A DNA stretch of 13,916 nt from the NCBI GenBank assembly GCA_902803195.1, contig CADCOX010000001.1, positions 1-13,916 of the forward strand, read 5' to 3'. The stretch comes from an uncultured Bacteroidales bacterium (GTDB taxonomy: Bacteria > Bacteroidota > Bacteroidia > Bacteroidales > Bacteroidaceae). Shown one piece after another: positions 1 to 6,928 of the stretch (the stretch's first letter is position 1; each line of letters starts with the position of its first letter). Below the pieces are notes generated by a model. That model was not told where the DNA came from and made no database searches. It saw only the letters and a program-made list of their open reading frames with translations. A program made the position numbers and the translations under genes.

Positions 1-1
1 A

Positions 2-676
2 GGTGCCGGTTGGGCTCTTACTGAGAAGCGTACCTACGAGAACCAGGCCTATCAAGATCAGCTTGATGCTGCCACCATCTATGGTTTGCTCGAGAATGAG
101 ATTATGCCCACCTACTATGCTCGCAACGCCAAGGGCTACAGCCCCTCATGGATTCAGGTCATCAAGAACTCTATTGCTCGCATAGCACCTCATTATACGA
201 TGAAACGCCAGCTCGACGACTACTACACCAAGTTCTACAATCCCATGGCTGCTCGCTTCAAGAAGATTAGCGCCCGCGACAACGCCATTGCCAAGGAGAT
301 TGCTCTCTGGAAGGAAGCTGTTGCCGAGCGTTGGGACAGCATCCGCGTCGTCAGCATAGAGCGCACCGAGCCTACCGACGGCACCGTCCTCGAGGCTGGT
401 CGTAAGTACGACGTCAACATCGTCCTCGACGAGGCTGGTCTCGACAATGCTATCGGCATAGAGCTGGTCACCCTCTCTACCGACAAGAAGGGCGAGGATC
501 ACATCTACAGCGTCGAGCCTCTCGAGGTCATCAAGCGCGAAGGCAACCTCTACACCTTCCACGTCACTCACGTGTCCAATAACGCTGGTGGATTCAAGGC
601 AGCTTATCGAATCTATCCAAAGAACGATCGTCTGCCCCATCGTCAGGACTTCTGCTACGTCAAGTGGTTCTCCTGA
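2..676 (+). CDS. Alpha-glucan (glycogen) phosphorylase, C-terminal part
   Basis: This is the 3' end of a gene that begins outside the window. The open frame runs from base 2 to a TGA at 674-676 and gives 224 residues. The first visible residues, GAGWALTEKRTY followed by DQLDAATIYGLLENEIMP, match from memory the C-terminal part of the bacteroidete alpha-glucan phosphorylases of the short TIGR02094-like type. These release glucose-1-phosphate from glycogen or maltodextrin in the cytoplasm. The stretch SPSWIQVIKNSIARIAPHYTMKR is also typical, and a beta-rich tail follows up to KWFS. The PLP lysine and catalytic core lie upstream and cannot be checked. The GC-rich codon use (CTC, GAC, AAG) matches the other housekeeping genes here. 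An internal ATG at 86 is not the start, because conserved sequence continues upstream of it. The family call is fairly sure; the exact substrate is inferred. Confidence 0.8.
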   Translation, partial: GAGWALTEKRTYENQAYQDQLDAATIYGLLENEIMPTYYARNAKGYSPSWIQVIKNSIARIAPHYTMKRQLDDYYTKFYNPMAARFKKISARDNAIAKEIALWKEAVAERWDSIRVVSIERTEPTDGTVLEAGRKYDVNIVLDEAGLDNAIGIELVTLSTDKKGEDHIYSVEPLEVIKREGNLYTFHVTHVSNNAGGFKAAYRIYPKNDRLPHRQDFCYVKWFS

Positions 677-708
677 TTCCGCTTTGTAATTTATCCATCA
701 CCTATATA

Positions 709-745
709 GCGAGGCTGTCACGCACACAGCCTCGCTTTTTTTTTT
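709..745 (+). terminator. Intrinsic terminator of the phosphorylase gene
   Basis: A perfect 10-bp stem pairs GCGAGGCTGT (709-718) with ACAGCCTCGC (726-735) around a 7-base loop. Ten T residues follow directly (736-745). It lies 33 bases after the phosphorylase stop codon. Confidence 0.95.
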
Positions 746-933
746 GCCTCTTCAGTTTTCTGTTTTACTTCCTCTCTTTCTTTCATTTTACTTATCCCTA
801 CCTTTCTGGCAAAGGAGTTCCTCTTTGTCTGATAGCGATTGGCAATGGCGTTTTCCTCAGGCCGATAGCGGCTGGCGATTTTGTTGCCGGCATTCCATCG
901 CTCGTCCCTATTAAGAATTGTATAGAAGAATAA
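746..933. other. Intergenic stretch without a supported gene
   Basis: This fills the space between the two convergent terminators. The first 70 bases are pyrimidine-rich. The rest holds two diverged direct copies of a motif beginning GATAGCG and TGGC (about 832 and 864). An 89-residue open frame crosses it (664-933) but has no recognisable domain and overlaps the phosphorylase end and terminator, so it is not called. Confidence 0.5.
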
Positions 934-965
934 GCGCCCGTTTGTGAATCAACACAAACGGACGC
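934..965 (-). terminator. Intrinsic terminator of rho
   Basis: An inverted repeat (934-946 with 953-965, 6-base loop) lies 30 bases beyond the rho stop codon. On the plus strand one of 13 pairs is a C-A mismatch. On the minus strand the same position is a G-U wobble, so the 13-bp stem is complete only in the rho transcript. A T-rich tail (TTATTCTTC) follows on the minus strand. The wobble shows which strand the structure serves. Confidence 0.85.
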
Positions 966-995
966 CTTTATAAGAGTATGTTAAAGTTCTAGTTC

Positions 996-3029
996 TTATG
1001 AATTCATCGAGATGAGGAATTCCTCATTGGTCTTAGTGTTTTCGAGTCGGCTCTTCAGTTCGTTCATCGCTTCAATGGGATTCATGTCAGAGAGGAACTT
1101 ACGCAGAATCCACATGCGATCGAGCGTAGTACGATCGTGAAGGAGATCATCGCGGCGTGTGCTGCTGGCAACGATGTTCACGGCGGGGAAAATACGCTTG
1201 TTGGCCAATGTGCGATCGAGCTGTAACTCCATATTACCTGTTCCTTTGAACTCCTCGAAGATGACTTCGTCCATCTTAGAACCGGTGTCGATAAGTGCTG
1301 TTGCGATGATAGTCAGCGAACCACCACCTTCAATGTTGCGGGCTGCGCCGAAGAAACGCTTCGGCTTTTGTAGTGCATTGGCGTCCACACCACCAGTGAG
1401 AATCTTACCGCTTGCAGGAGCAGCCGTATTGTAAGCGCGTGCCAAGCGTGTGATGCTGTCGAGGAAGATTACCACGTCATGACCACATTCGACCATACGT
1501 TTGGCTTTCTCCAGGACAATACCGGCAATCTTCACGTGACGTTCTGCGGGTTCGTCAAAGGTCGACGCAATCACCTCGGCGTTTACTGTGCGGGCCATGT
1601 CCGTAACCTCTTCAGGGCGCTCGTCAATCAGCAACATCATCAGATATGCCTCGGGGTGATTGGCTGCAATGGCATTGGCTATCTCTTTCATCAAGATGGT
1701 CTTACCTGTCTTTGGCTGAGCCACTATGAGTGCGCGCTGGCCTTTGCCAATTGGTGAGAACAAGTCTACGATACGAACGCTGGTTGGATCGTTGTATCCT
1801 CGGCAGAGGTTGAATTTTTCATCGGGGAAGAGGGGCGTGAGGTGTTCAAAAGCTTGACGATCGCGAATACGGGCAGGCTCTACACCGTTGACACTAAACA
1901 ACTTAGCCAGTGGGTAGTATTTCTCGCCTTCGTGAGGAGGATTGACCGTGCCTTCGACGACATCGCCTGTCTTCAAACCGAATTGCTTAATCTGTTGTTG
2001 ATTGACGTAGACGTCATCGGGACTCGCCAGATAATTGTAGTCAGATGAACGGAGGAATCCCCAGCCATCGGGCGTCACCTCGAGCACACCTTCAGTCTTT
2101 ACCATGTCGCTGAAGTCGAAGGGCTCAACAACTACTTCTGGGCCAACTTTTCCAGGCTCGGGAGTGTTGCCATAGTTGCTTGAGATATCTGTCAGATTCT
2201 GCAGGTATGGCGGTTCGGGTTCGGGTTGACCGTAAGGGTCCATGATTTCATCAGGCATGCCTGCAACTTCCATGTCGGGAATAGGCTGGAGGACGAAGAA
2301 GTCGGGTTCATCAGCGTTGAAGAAAGCCTCAACGGCTTCGGGAGTGATGATTTCTTCCTCCTCAGCGAAAGGCGCATTTTCAGCTTCCTCAGGACTCTTG
2401 GCGTCTTCAACTTGCTCATTAGGCTCAGGGTTCACCATGTTTTCCTCATTTGCGATGACCGCTGTACTCTCAGCACTCTCCTGAACTTTTGCTACATCTT
2501 TGCTTTCTTTATTCTCTTCGGGTTGAGACTCTTCTGCAAACAATTGCATTTCGGCTGCCTTTGCAGCTGCAGCCTCGGCTTCCTTCTCAGCCTTGGTCTT
2601 ACGGCCCCGTTTCTTGGGTGTTGGTGCGGTTTGGGGAGCTGCTTCGTTAGCAGGTTCTGCAGGTTTTGCAGTTTCGGGCTGTTTTTTCTCTGCAGCCTTA
2701 CTCTTCGAAGTTGACTTTTTGGTCGTAGCTTTGGGTTGGGGGGCCTCGTCTTTGCCGTCAGTAGCAGCAGCCTTCATCTTAGCCGTTGTTTCCTGCATCT
2801 GTTTGATGTTCTCGGTTGTAGCTTGCGCAGTTTTCTCGGTATTCGTCTTGCGCCCACGTTTCTTGGGCTTTTCTGTCGTGGGAAGAGGTGTCTGGCTCAG
2901 CTCAGCTTCGATGATGCTATAGATGAGATCCAGTTTTTCTGTTTTGCTTTTCGTGGTGATGTTGAGGGATTTTGCAATATCGGTCAGTTGCTCGATAGGC
3001 AAAGCCTCGAGTTCAATTTTAGTGTGCAT
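996..3029 (-). CDS. rho: Transcription termination factor Rho with a long disordered insertion
   Basis: Rho is a hexameric RNA-dependent ATPase that releases transcripts. The 677-residue product is far longer than the roughly 420 residues of E. coli Rho. Domains in order: a Rho_N helical domain (about 1-45); a low-complexity region (about 46-300) with two KKRGRK motifs (56-61 and 139-144), Lys/Ala/Pro-rich sequence and then an acidic Glu-rich part; a cold-shock-type RNA-binding domain (about 311-383, with DGWGFLR); and the RecA-type ATPase with Walker A AQPKTGKT (437-444), LIDERPEEVTD (467-477), Walker B VVIFLDS (519-525), the RNA-binding Q/R loops (GSKMDEVIFEEFKGTGNMEL) and conserved Arg606 and Arg612. 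All core motifs are intact. The start ATG gives the expected Rho_N sequence. A Bacteroidetes-type promoter lies 130 bases upstream. Long insertions of this kind are known in Bacteroidetes Rho; in B. thetaiotaomicron the disordered region has been linked to condensate formation (from memory). Confidence 0.97.
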   Translation of the reverse strand: MHTKIELEALPIEQLTDIAKSLNITTKSKTEKLDLIYSIIEAELSQTPLPTTEKPKKRGRKTNTEKTAQATTENIKQMQETTAKMKAAATDGKDEAPQPKATTKKSTSKSKAAEKKQPETAKPAEPANEAAPQTAPTPKKRGRKTKAEKEAEAAAAKAAEMQLFAEESQPEENKESKDVAKVQESAESTAVIANEENMVNPEPNEQVEDAKSPEEAENAPFAEEEEIITPEAVEAFFNADEPDFFVLQPIPDMEVAGMPDEIMDPYGQPEPEPPYLQNLTDISSNYGNTPEPGKVGPEVVVEPFDFSDMVKTEGVLEVTPDGWGFLRSSDYNYLASPDDVYVNQQQIKQFGLKTGDVVEGTVNPPHEGEKYYPLAKLFSVNGVEPARIRDRQAFEHLTPLFPDEKFNLCRGYNDPTSVRIVDLFSPIGKGQRALIVAQPKTGKTILMKEIANAIAANHPEAYLMMLLIDERPEEVTDMARTVNAEVIASTFDEPAERHVKIAGIVLEKAKRMVECGHDVVIFLDSITRLARAYNTAAPASGKILTGGVDANALQKPKRFFGAARNIEGGGSLTIIATALIDTGSKMDEVIFEEFKGTGNMELQLDRTLANKRIFPAVNIVASSTRRDDLLHDRTTLDRMWILRKFLSDMNPIEAMNELKSRLENTKTNEEFLISMNS

Positions 3030-3051
3030 AGTATTGGTTCATCAAATTAAA

Positions 3052-3074
3052 TTAAGGAACACAAATGTCCTTAA
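3052..3074 (-). promoter_or_regulatory. Hairpin in the rho leader
   Basis: In the rho transcript a perfect 7-bp stem (TTAAGGA with TCCTTAA, 9-base loop) is followed by the U-rich sequence TTTAATTT and lies 22 bases before the rho start codon. It could be a weak leader terminator or a structure shaping translation start. The stem is AT-rich, so no firm function is assigned. Further upstream in the leader is a 10-bp perfect palindrome, GGGTCGACCC (3133-3142). Confidence 0.35.
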
Positions 3075-3158
3075 AAAATGAATAATCGGGAAGAATAATT
3101 TGATTTCTTACAAACGGATTGACCTCCTTTTCGGGTCGACCCTTCATAAAATCGTGTG

Positions 3159-3189
3159 CAAAGGTACAAATTTCTTTTGAAAGAGCAAA
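3159..3189 (-). promoter_or_regulatory. Bacteroidetes-type promoter of rho
   Basis: On the minus strand TTTG (3189-3186) is followed, 19 bases later, by TACCTTTG (3166-3159). This fits the Bacteroidetes primary sigma factor consensus, TTTG at -33 and TAnnTTTG at -7. Transcription would start near 3153 and leave a leader of roughly 120 bases before rho. Confidence 0.85.
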
Positions 3190-3209
3190 TGTTTTTCACT
3201 TTTTTTCTT

Positions 3210-3217
3210 TACTTTCG
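3210..3217 (+). promoter_or_regulatory. Possible -7 element for the ABC-F gene
   Basis: TACTTTCG differs from the TAnnTTTG consensus at one base. It would give a very short leader before the ATG at 3235. No TTTG lies at the right distance upstream, so this is a weak call. It stands back to back with the rho promoter, which is why an upstream-facing element is expected here. Confidence 0.35.
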
Positions 3218-3234
3218 CACCCAAAATAAGCATT

Positions 3235-5073
3235 ATGGCAATCGTTAATCCCTATTTTCAGGTCGACAACCTCACTTTTTCAGTAGGCGACAAAGTCCTC
3301 TTCCACGACATCACGTTCGGTCTTGCCGAACGCCAGCGCGTGGGTCTCATCGCTCAGAATGGAGTAGGGAAGACCTCTCTACTCAATATCATTGCGGGGC
3401 ACGAGCAACCAGAGAGCGGCACCGTTACCTATCGTCGCGACTTGCGTGTGGCCTATCTCGAGCAGTCGCCGTCCTTTCCTCAGGATATGACTGTCCTCGA
3501 GGCTTGCCTTTGGAAGTGTCGCGAAGAGCCGCGCCGCATACAGGAGTATCTGACGCGCCTCAAGATTACCGACCACGACCAGCCCATCAGTCATCTCTCG
3601 GGTGGTCAACTCAAACGAGTCGCTCTGGCCAATGTTCTCTGTCAGGAACCTGATATGCTCATCCTTGACGAACCTACCAACCACCTCGACCTACAGATGA
3701 TTGAATGGCTCGAAGGCTACCTCTCTCGCTCGTCGATGACGCTACTGATGGTCACCCACGACCGTTATTTCCTCGATCGTATCTGCACGCTCATCCTCGA
3801 ACTTGATGACGAGACGATTTACACCTATCGTGGCAACTATGCCTATTATCTCGAGAAAAGGCAGGAGCGTATAGACGTGACGAACGCCAATATCGCGCGC
3901 GCGCAAAACTTATATAGGACAGAACTCGAGTGGATGCGTCGCATGCCACAGGCACGTGGGCATAAGGCACGTTCACGTGAAGAGGCTTTTTACGAACTTG
4001 AGCAGGAAGCTAAACGCCGCATCGAAGAGAAGGCTGTGACGCTTCAACTCAATAGCACGTACATTGGTTCGAAGATCTTCGAGGCCGAGTATGTCAGTAA
4101 GACCTTTCCTGCCGACCCCAATCGACCTGGAAGTACTGACAAGGTCATTCTGCGTGACTTCTACTACAATTTCTCGCGTTATGAGAAGATGGGCATCGTA
4201 GGCGCCAACGGTACCGGAAAATCTACGTTTGTCAAGATGTTGTTGGGCGAGGTGAAGCCCGACACCGGTCGTTTCGTCATTGGCGAGACGGTTCGTTTCG
4301 GCTACTTCTCGCAGGAAGGGATGCAGTTCGATACCGAGATGCGCGTCATCGATGCTGTGCGGCGCGTAGCCGAATACGTGGACCTCGGTGGAGGACGTCA
4401 CCTCACAGCCATGCAGTTCTTGCAGCACTTCCTCTTCACTCCTCTTCAGCAGCAGAACTACATCTATAAGCTCTCAGGTGGCGAGCGGCGCCGTCTCTAC
4501 CTCTGTACGGTGCTCATGCAGAATCCTAACTTCCTCATCCTCGACGAACCTACCAACGACCTCGACATCGTCACGCTCAACATCCTCGAGGATTATCTTC
4601 GCAATTTCCGCGGATGCCTAATTGTTGTCAGTCACGACCGCTATTTCATGGATAAGGTAGTCGACCACCTTCTTGTTTTCCAAGGAGATGGACGTGTCAA
4701 GGACTTCCCTGGCAACTATAGCCAATTCCGTGCTTGGGAGAAGGAGCAACAAGCAGCCTCAATGGTTTCTACGCGTTCGGACCGCTCTTCCTCATCAGCT
4801 TCAGCAACAAGCTCCGATAAGACTTCATCCCGCTCAGATCCGACACAATCCCGTCCTCGCCGTCTCAGTTTCAAGGAACGTCGTGAGATGGAAACGCTCG
4901 AAGCAACTATCGCTCAACTCGAAAAGGAGAAAGCAGATCTTGAAGCAGCCCTCTGTAGCGGTACGCTCTCAGTGGACGAACTCACCACGAAGAGCCGCCG
5001 CCTCCCACAACTGCAAGAAGAACTCGATGCCGCCGAACTCCGTTGGCTCGAACTATCGGAGATAGAAGGGTGA
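3235..5073 (+). CDS. uup: ABC-F family ATPase, Uup type
   Basis: ABC-F proteins are soluble tandem ATPases that act on the ribosome or on nucleic acids and have no membrane segments. In this 612-residue protein, domain 1 has Walker A AQNGVGKT (40-47), signature LSGGQ (121-125) and Walker B LILDEPTNHLD (142-152). The inter-domain linker (about 195-285) carries LEWMRRMPQARGHKARSR. Domain 2 has GANGTGKS (323-330), LSGGE (413-417) and LILDEPTNDLD (434-444). NDLD in domain 2 together with a C-terminal coiled coil (about 545-610), reached through a Ser/Thr/Arg-rich linker (510-545), points to the Uup branch. Uup acts in ribosome quality control and in suppressing precise transposon excision in E. 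coli. The first residue of Walker A1 is Ala40 rather than the usual Gly; the P-loop lysine is present. It is divergent from rho. Another ABC-F subclass cannot be excluded. Confidence 0.9.
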   Translation: MAIVNPYFQVDNLTFSVGDKVLFHDITFGLAERQRVGLIAQNGVGKTSLLNIIAGHEQPESGTVTYRRDLRVAYLEQSPSFPQDMTVLEACLWKCREEPRRIQEYLTRLKITDHDQPISHLSGGQLKRVALANVLCQEPDMLILDEPTNHLDLQMIEWLEGYLSRSSMTLLMVTHDRYFLDRICTLILELDDETIYTYRGNYAYYLEKRQERIDVTNANIARAQNLYRTELEWMRRMPQARGHKARSREEAFYELEQEAKRRIEEKAVTLQLNSTYIGSKIFEAEYVSKTFPADPNRPGSTDKVILRDFYYNFSRYEKMGIVGANGTGKSTFVKMLLGEVKPDTGRFVIGETVRFGYFSQEGMQFDTEMRVIDAVRRVAEYVDLGGGRHLTAMQFLQHFLFTPLQQQNYIYKLSGGERRRLYLCTVLMQNPNFLILDEPTNDLDIVTLNILEDYLRNFRGCLIVVSHDRYFMDKVVDHLLVFQGDGRVKDFPGNYSQFRAWEKEQQAASMVSTRSDRSSSSASATSSDKTSSRSDPTQSRPRRLSFKERREMETLEATIAQLEKEKADLEAALCSGTLSVDELTTKSRRLPQLQEELDAAELRWLELSEIEG

Positions 5074-5131
5074 TATGATGGGAAGTTCTTCAGACTCGCT
5101 TCGTTCGAAGAAGCGTCGCAAGCGCCGAGCG

Positions 5132-5160
5132 GAAAAGTTGAAAAGTTGAAAAGTTGAAAG
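5132..5160 (+). repeat. Octamer repeat, inverted arm after uup
   Basis: Three full copies of GAAAAGTT (5132-5155) and a partial fourth lie 58 bases after the uup stop. They are the reverse complement of the AACTTTTC units in the array just downstream (for example 5296-5303 and 5312-5319). Transcripts crossing the region could therefore fold into a long A/U-rich hairpin. Confidence 0.85.
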
Positions 5161-5199
5161 ACACAAATGCCGATAAACGTTGTCATCATTCATCTTGTC

Positions 5200-5330
5200 A
5201 ACTCCTTTACTTTTCAACTTCTCAACTTGTCAACTCCTCAACGTTTCAATATTTCAATATTTCAATGTTTCAACGTTTCAATATTTCAACTCCTCAACTT
5301 TTCAACTTCTCAACTTTTCAACTTCTCAAC
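5200..5330 (+). repeat. Array of 16 octamers abutting a start codon
   Basis: From 5200 to 5327 the sequence keeps an exact 8-base period with consensus AA(C/T)NNNTC. Units include AACTTTTC, AACTTCTC, AACTCCTC, AATATTTC, AACGTTTC and AATGTTTC. A final AAC ends one base before the ATG at 5332. All three plus-strand frames stay open through the array. No Shine-Dalgarno-like sequence separates it from the start codon. Confidence 0.93.
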
Positions 5331-5331
5331 T

Positions 5332-5733
5332 ATGTCTTTACCTATCTTTGTCGACAATGCTTTTCTCGACCAACTCTTAGAACGTGCACGTAAGAACCCT
5401 CGTCTACGCGAGGCGTACGACCTTCGTACCACTCCCGACGACCAGTCGCAACGCATGCTCAACGCTATGTTGCCAGGCACCGAACTGCCCATCCATCGCC
5501 ATCGCAACACCTCAGAGACGGCTATCATCTTGCGTGGACGCATGGACGAAGTCTTCTATGACGACAGCGGACGTGAGACGGCTCGCTTTGCGCTAAATCC
5601 ATCCACAGCTGACTTCCTCCTTAACATTCCCGCCGGTGTATGGCATACGGTAGAAGTCCTCGAACCCACGGTTATCTTTGAAGCAAAAGATGGTCCCTTC
5701 GAGCCTCGTCAACCCGAAGACATTCTCGCTTGA
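5332..5733 (+). CDS. WbuC-type cupin metalloprotein
   Basis: The 133-residue product is a single-domain cupin. Motif 1 fits G(X)5HXH(X)4E(X)6G exactly: Gly49, His55, His57, Glu62, Gly69. Motif 2 is NIPAGVWHTVEV with His105. These four ligands would bind a divalent metal. The N-terminal helix region (DQLLERARKNPRLREAYDLR) and the sequence SQRMLNAMLPGTELPIHRHR resemble the WbuC family, often found near surface-polysaccharide genes. No such genes are visible here, so the role is open. The start at 5332 is chosen because the protein begins MSLPIFVD there; the frame stays open upstream to 5167, but that part only reads the octamer repeat. No own promoter is evident, so transcription may come from uup. 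It could also be called a generic cupin-domain protein. Confidence 0.85.
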   Translation: MSLPIFVDNAFLDQLLERARKNPRLREAYDLRTTPDDQSQRMLNAMLPGTELPIHRHRNTSETAIILRGRMDEVFYDDSGRETARFALNPSTADFLLNIPAGVWHTVEVLEPTVIFEAKDGPFEPRQPEDILA

Positions 5734-5820
5734 CGATAGATGAAGGAGCTGTCTTTCATCGTTAATCAAGCCAAAAGAAGCTCGAATTGTTACTGATTTG
5801 CAATTATTTTACGATTTTGC

Positions 5821-5851
5821 TTGCAGTTTTGTAGTTTTAGTCGTACCTTTG
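5821..5851 (+). promoter_or_regulatory. Promoter of the his operon
   Basis: TTG (5821-5823) is followed after 20 bases by TACCTTTG (5844-5851), a full match to the Bacteroidetes -7 element. The start of transcription would fall near 5857, just before the his leader peptide, leaving a leader of about 220 bases before hisG. Confidence 0.8.
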
Positions 5852-5875
5852 CAGCGCAATTAAAGAAAAAAGGAA

Positions 5876-5923
5876 ATGGTATTTGATATCCTTTGCTCAC
5901 ATCATCATCACCACGACGCGTAG
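5876..5923 (+). CDS. hisL: Histidine operon leader peptide with five His codons
   Basis: A 15-codon frame reads MVFDILCSHHHHHDA and ends in TAG. The five histidine codons (CAT CAT CAT CAC CAC) occupy 5900-5914. It lies between the his promoter and a leader terminator, directly upstream of hisG. A purine-rich AAAAAAGGAA precedes the ATG. The arrangement is that of a classical leader peptide: when charged histidyl-tRNA is scarce the ribosome stalls on the His codons, and the RNA downstream then folds differently. The reading frame and codons are seen directly; translation and regulation are inferred from position and from known his attenuators. Confidence 0.9.
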   Translation: MVFDILCSHHHHHDA

Positions 5924-5930
5924 ACAACGA

Positions 5931-5998
5931 CACGGCGAGGAGGGAATGCTTGAGCATTTGGATAATCACTTTCCTACTACAAACAAAGGCTTGCCGTG
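5931..5998 (+). promoter_or_regulatory. Candidate antiterminator of the his attenuator
   Basis: CACGGCGAG (5931-5939) can pair with CTTGCCGTG (5990-5998), giving 9 bp with one G-U. The second segment is the left arm of the leader terminator, so the two structures exclude each other. A ribosome stalled on the His codons would leave 5931-5939 free to pair. A ribosome reaching the stop codon at 5921-5923 would cover it and let the terminator form. A weaker upstream pairing (5890-5898 with 5937-5944, one bulge) could act as the pause hairpin. A small local hairpin, AATGC-TTGA-GCATT (5945-5958), lies between. Confidence 0.75.
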
Positions 5999-6019
5999 GA
6001 TTCAACGGTAAGCCTTTTT
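5985..6019 (+). terminator. Leader terminator (attenuator) of the his operon
   Basis: A 13-bp stem (5985-5997 with 6005-6017, one G-U pair) closes a 7-base loop. Its right arm runs into TTTTT (6015-6019). It ends 55 bases before hisG and has no gene upstream to terminate other than the leader peptide, as expected for an attenuator. Confidence 0.9.
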
Positions 6020-6074
6020 CAGTTAATATTCAAAAGTTATATATTTCGAGTTCAACGAAAGGAGACATAAGAAT

Positions 6075-6926
6075 ATGTTACGAATAGCAGTACAATCAAA
6101 AGGGCGCCTTTATGAAGATACGATGGCGCTCCTCAGCGAGGCTGGCATCAAGATTCCGTCTAGCAAACGGACGCTCTTGGTGGAATCGACGAACTATCCT
6201 ATGGAAGTGCTCTACCTGCGCGATGACGACATCCCTCAGTCCGTAGCCACAGGTGTGGCCGACCTCGGCATCGTAGGCGAGAATGAGTTCGTGGAGCGTG
6301 GCGAGGATGCTGAAGTAGTGCGCCATCTGGGTTTCAGCAAGTGTCGTCTGTCATTAGCCATTCCCAAAGGCGAAAACTATACGGGAGTCGAGTGGCTTGA
6401 GGGCAAGAAGATTGCCACCAGCTACCCGAACATCTTGCGCTCATTCCTTAGTGAGAAAGGCGTTAAAGCCAAGGTTCACGTCATCACGGGTTCTGTAGAA
6501 ATATCTCCGGGTATCGGTCTTGCCGATGCCATCTTCGACATCGTCTCGTCGGGTTCAACGCTTGTGAGCAACAATTTGCGTGAGGTTGAAGTGGTCATGC
6601 GCAGCGATGCTCTGCTGATTGCCAATAAAGGTCTCACGGAAGAGAAACGTGCCGAACTGGACGACCTGCTGTTCCGCATCGAGGCCGTTAAGGCTGCCGA
6701 GGATAAGAAGTACGTGTTGATGAACGTTCCGAGCGAGCGTCTCGAGGATGTTATCGCCGTTCTGCCGGGTGCTAAAAGTCCTACGGTAATGCCTTTAGCC
6801 ACAACCGGGTGGAACTCTGTTCACACAGTCATCGACGAGAAACGTTTCTGGGAGGTCATTTCCCAACTGAAGGCATTGGGCGCTCAGGGCATCCTCGTGA
6901 TTCCTATTGAGAAAATGATTTTGTAA
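6075..6926 (+). CDS. hisG: ATP phosphoribosyltransferase, long form
   Basis: HisG joins ATP and PRPP in the first committed step of histidine synthesis. The 283-residue length and the C-terminal part (about 205-283, with NVPSERLEDVIAVLPG and SPTVMPLA) show the long form with its own ACT-like histidine-sensing domain, so no HisZ partner is needed. The N-terminal catalytic domains carry QSKGRL (7-12), VADLGIVGENEF (61-72), GSVEISPGIGLADAI and the PRPP-binding stretch FDIVSSGSTLVSNNL (154-168). The start ATG is preceded by AAAGGAG (6058-6064) at 10 bases, an unusually clear ribosome binding site for this lineage, where such sites are often absent. It is the first structural gene behind the attenuator; hisD starts 2 bases after its stop. 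Confidence 0.97.
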   Translation: MLRIAVQSKGRLYEDTMALLSEAGIKIPSSKRTLLVESTNYPMEVLYLRDDDIPQSVATGVADLGIVGENEFVERGEDAEVVRHLGFSKCRLSLAIPKGENYTGVEWLEGKKIATSYPNILRSFLSEKGVKAKVHVITGSVEISPGIGLADAIFDIVSSGSTLVSNNLREVEVVMRSDALLIANKGLTEEKRAELDDLLFRIEAVKAAEDKKYVLMNVPSERLEDVIAVLPGAKSPTVMPLATTGWNSVHTVIDEKRFWEVISQLKALGAQGILVIPIEKMIL

Positions 6927-6928
6927 AC

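Noticed and set aside
664..933. 89-residue plus-strand frame between the two terminators
   Set aside because: It starts inside the phosphorylase gene, crosses its terminator and reads low-complexity Phe/Leu-rich sequence from a pyrimidine tract.
5167..5331. N-terminal extension of the cupin protein by 55 residues
   Set aside because: The extension only translates the octamer array, and all plus-strand frames are open there. The cupin begins naturally at 5332.
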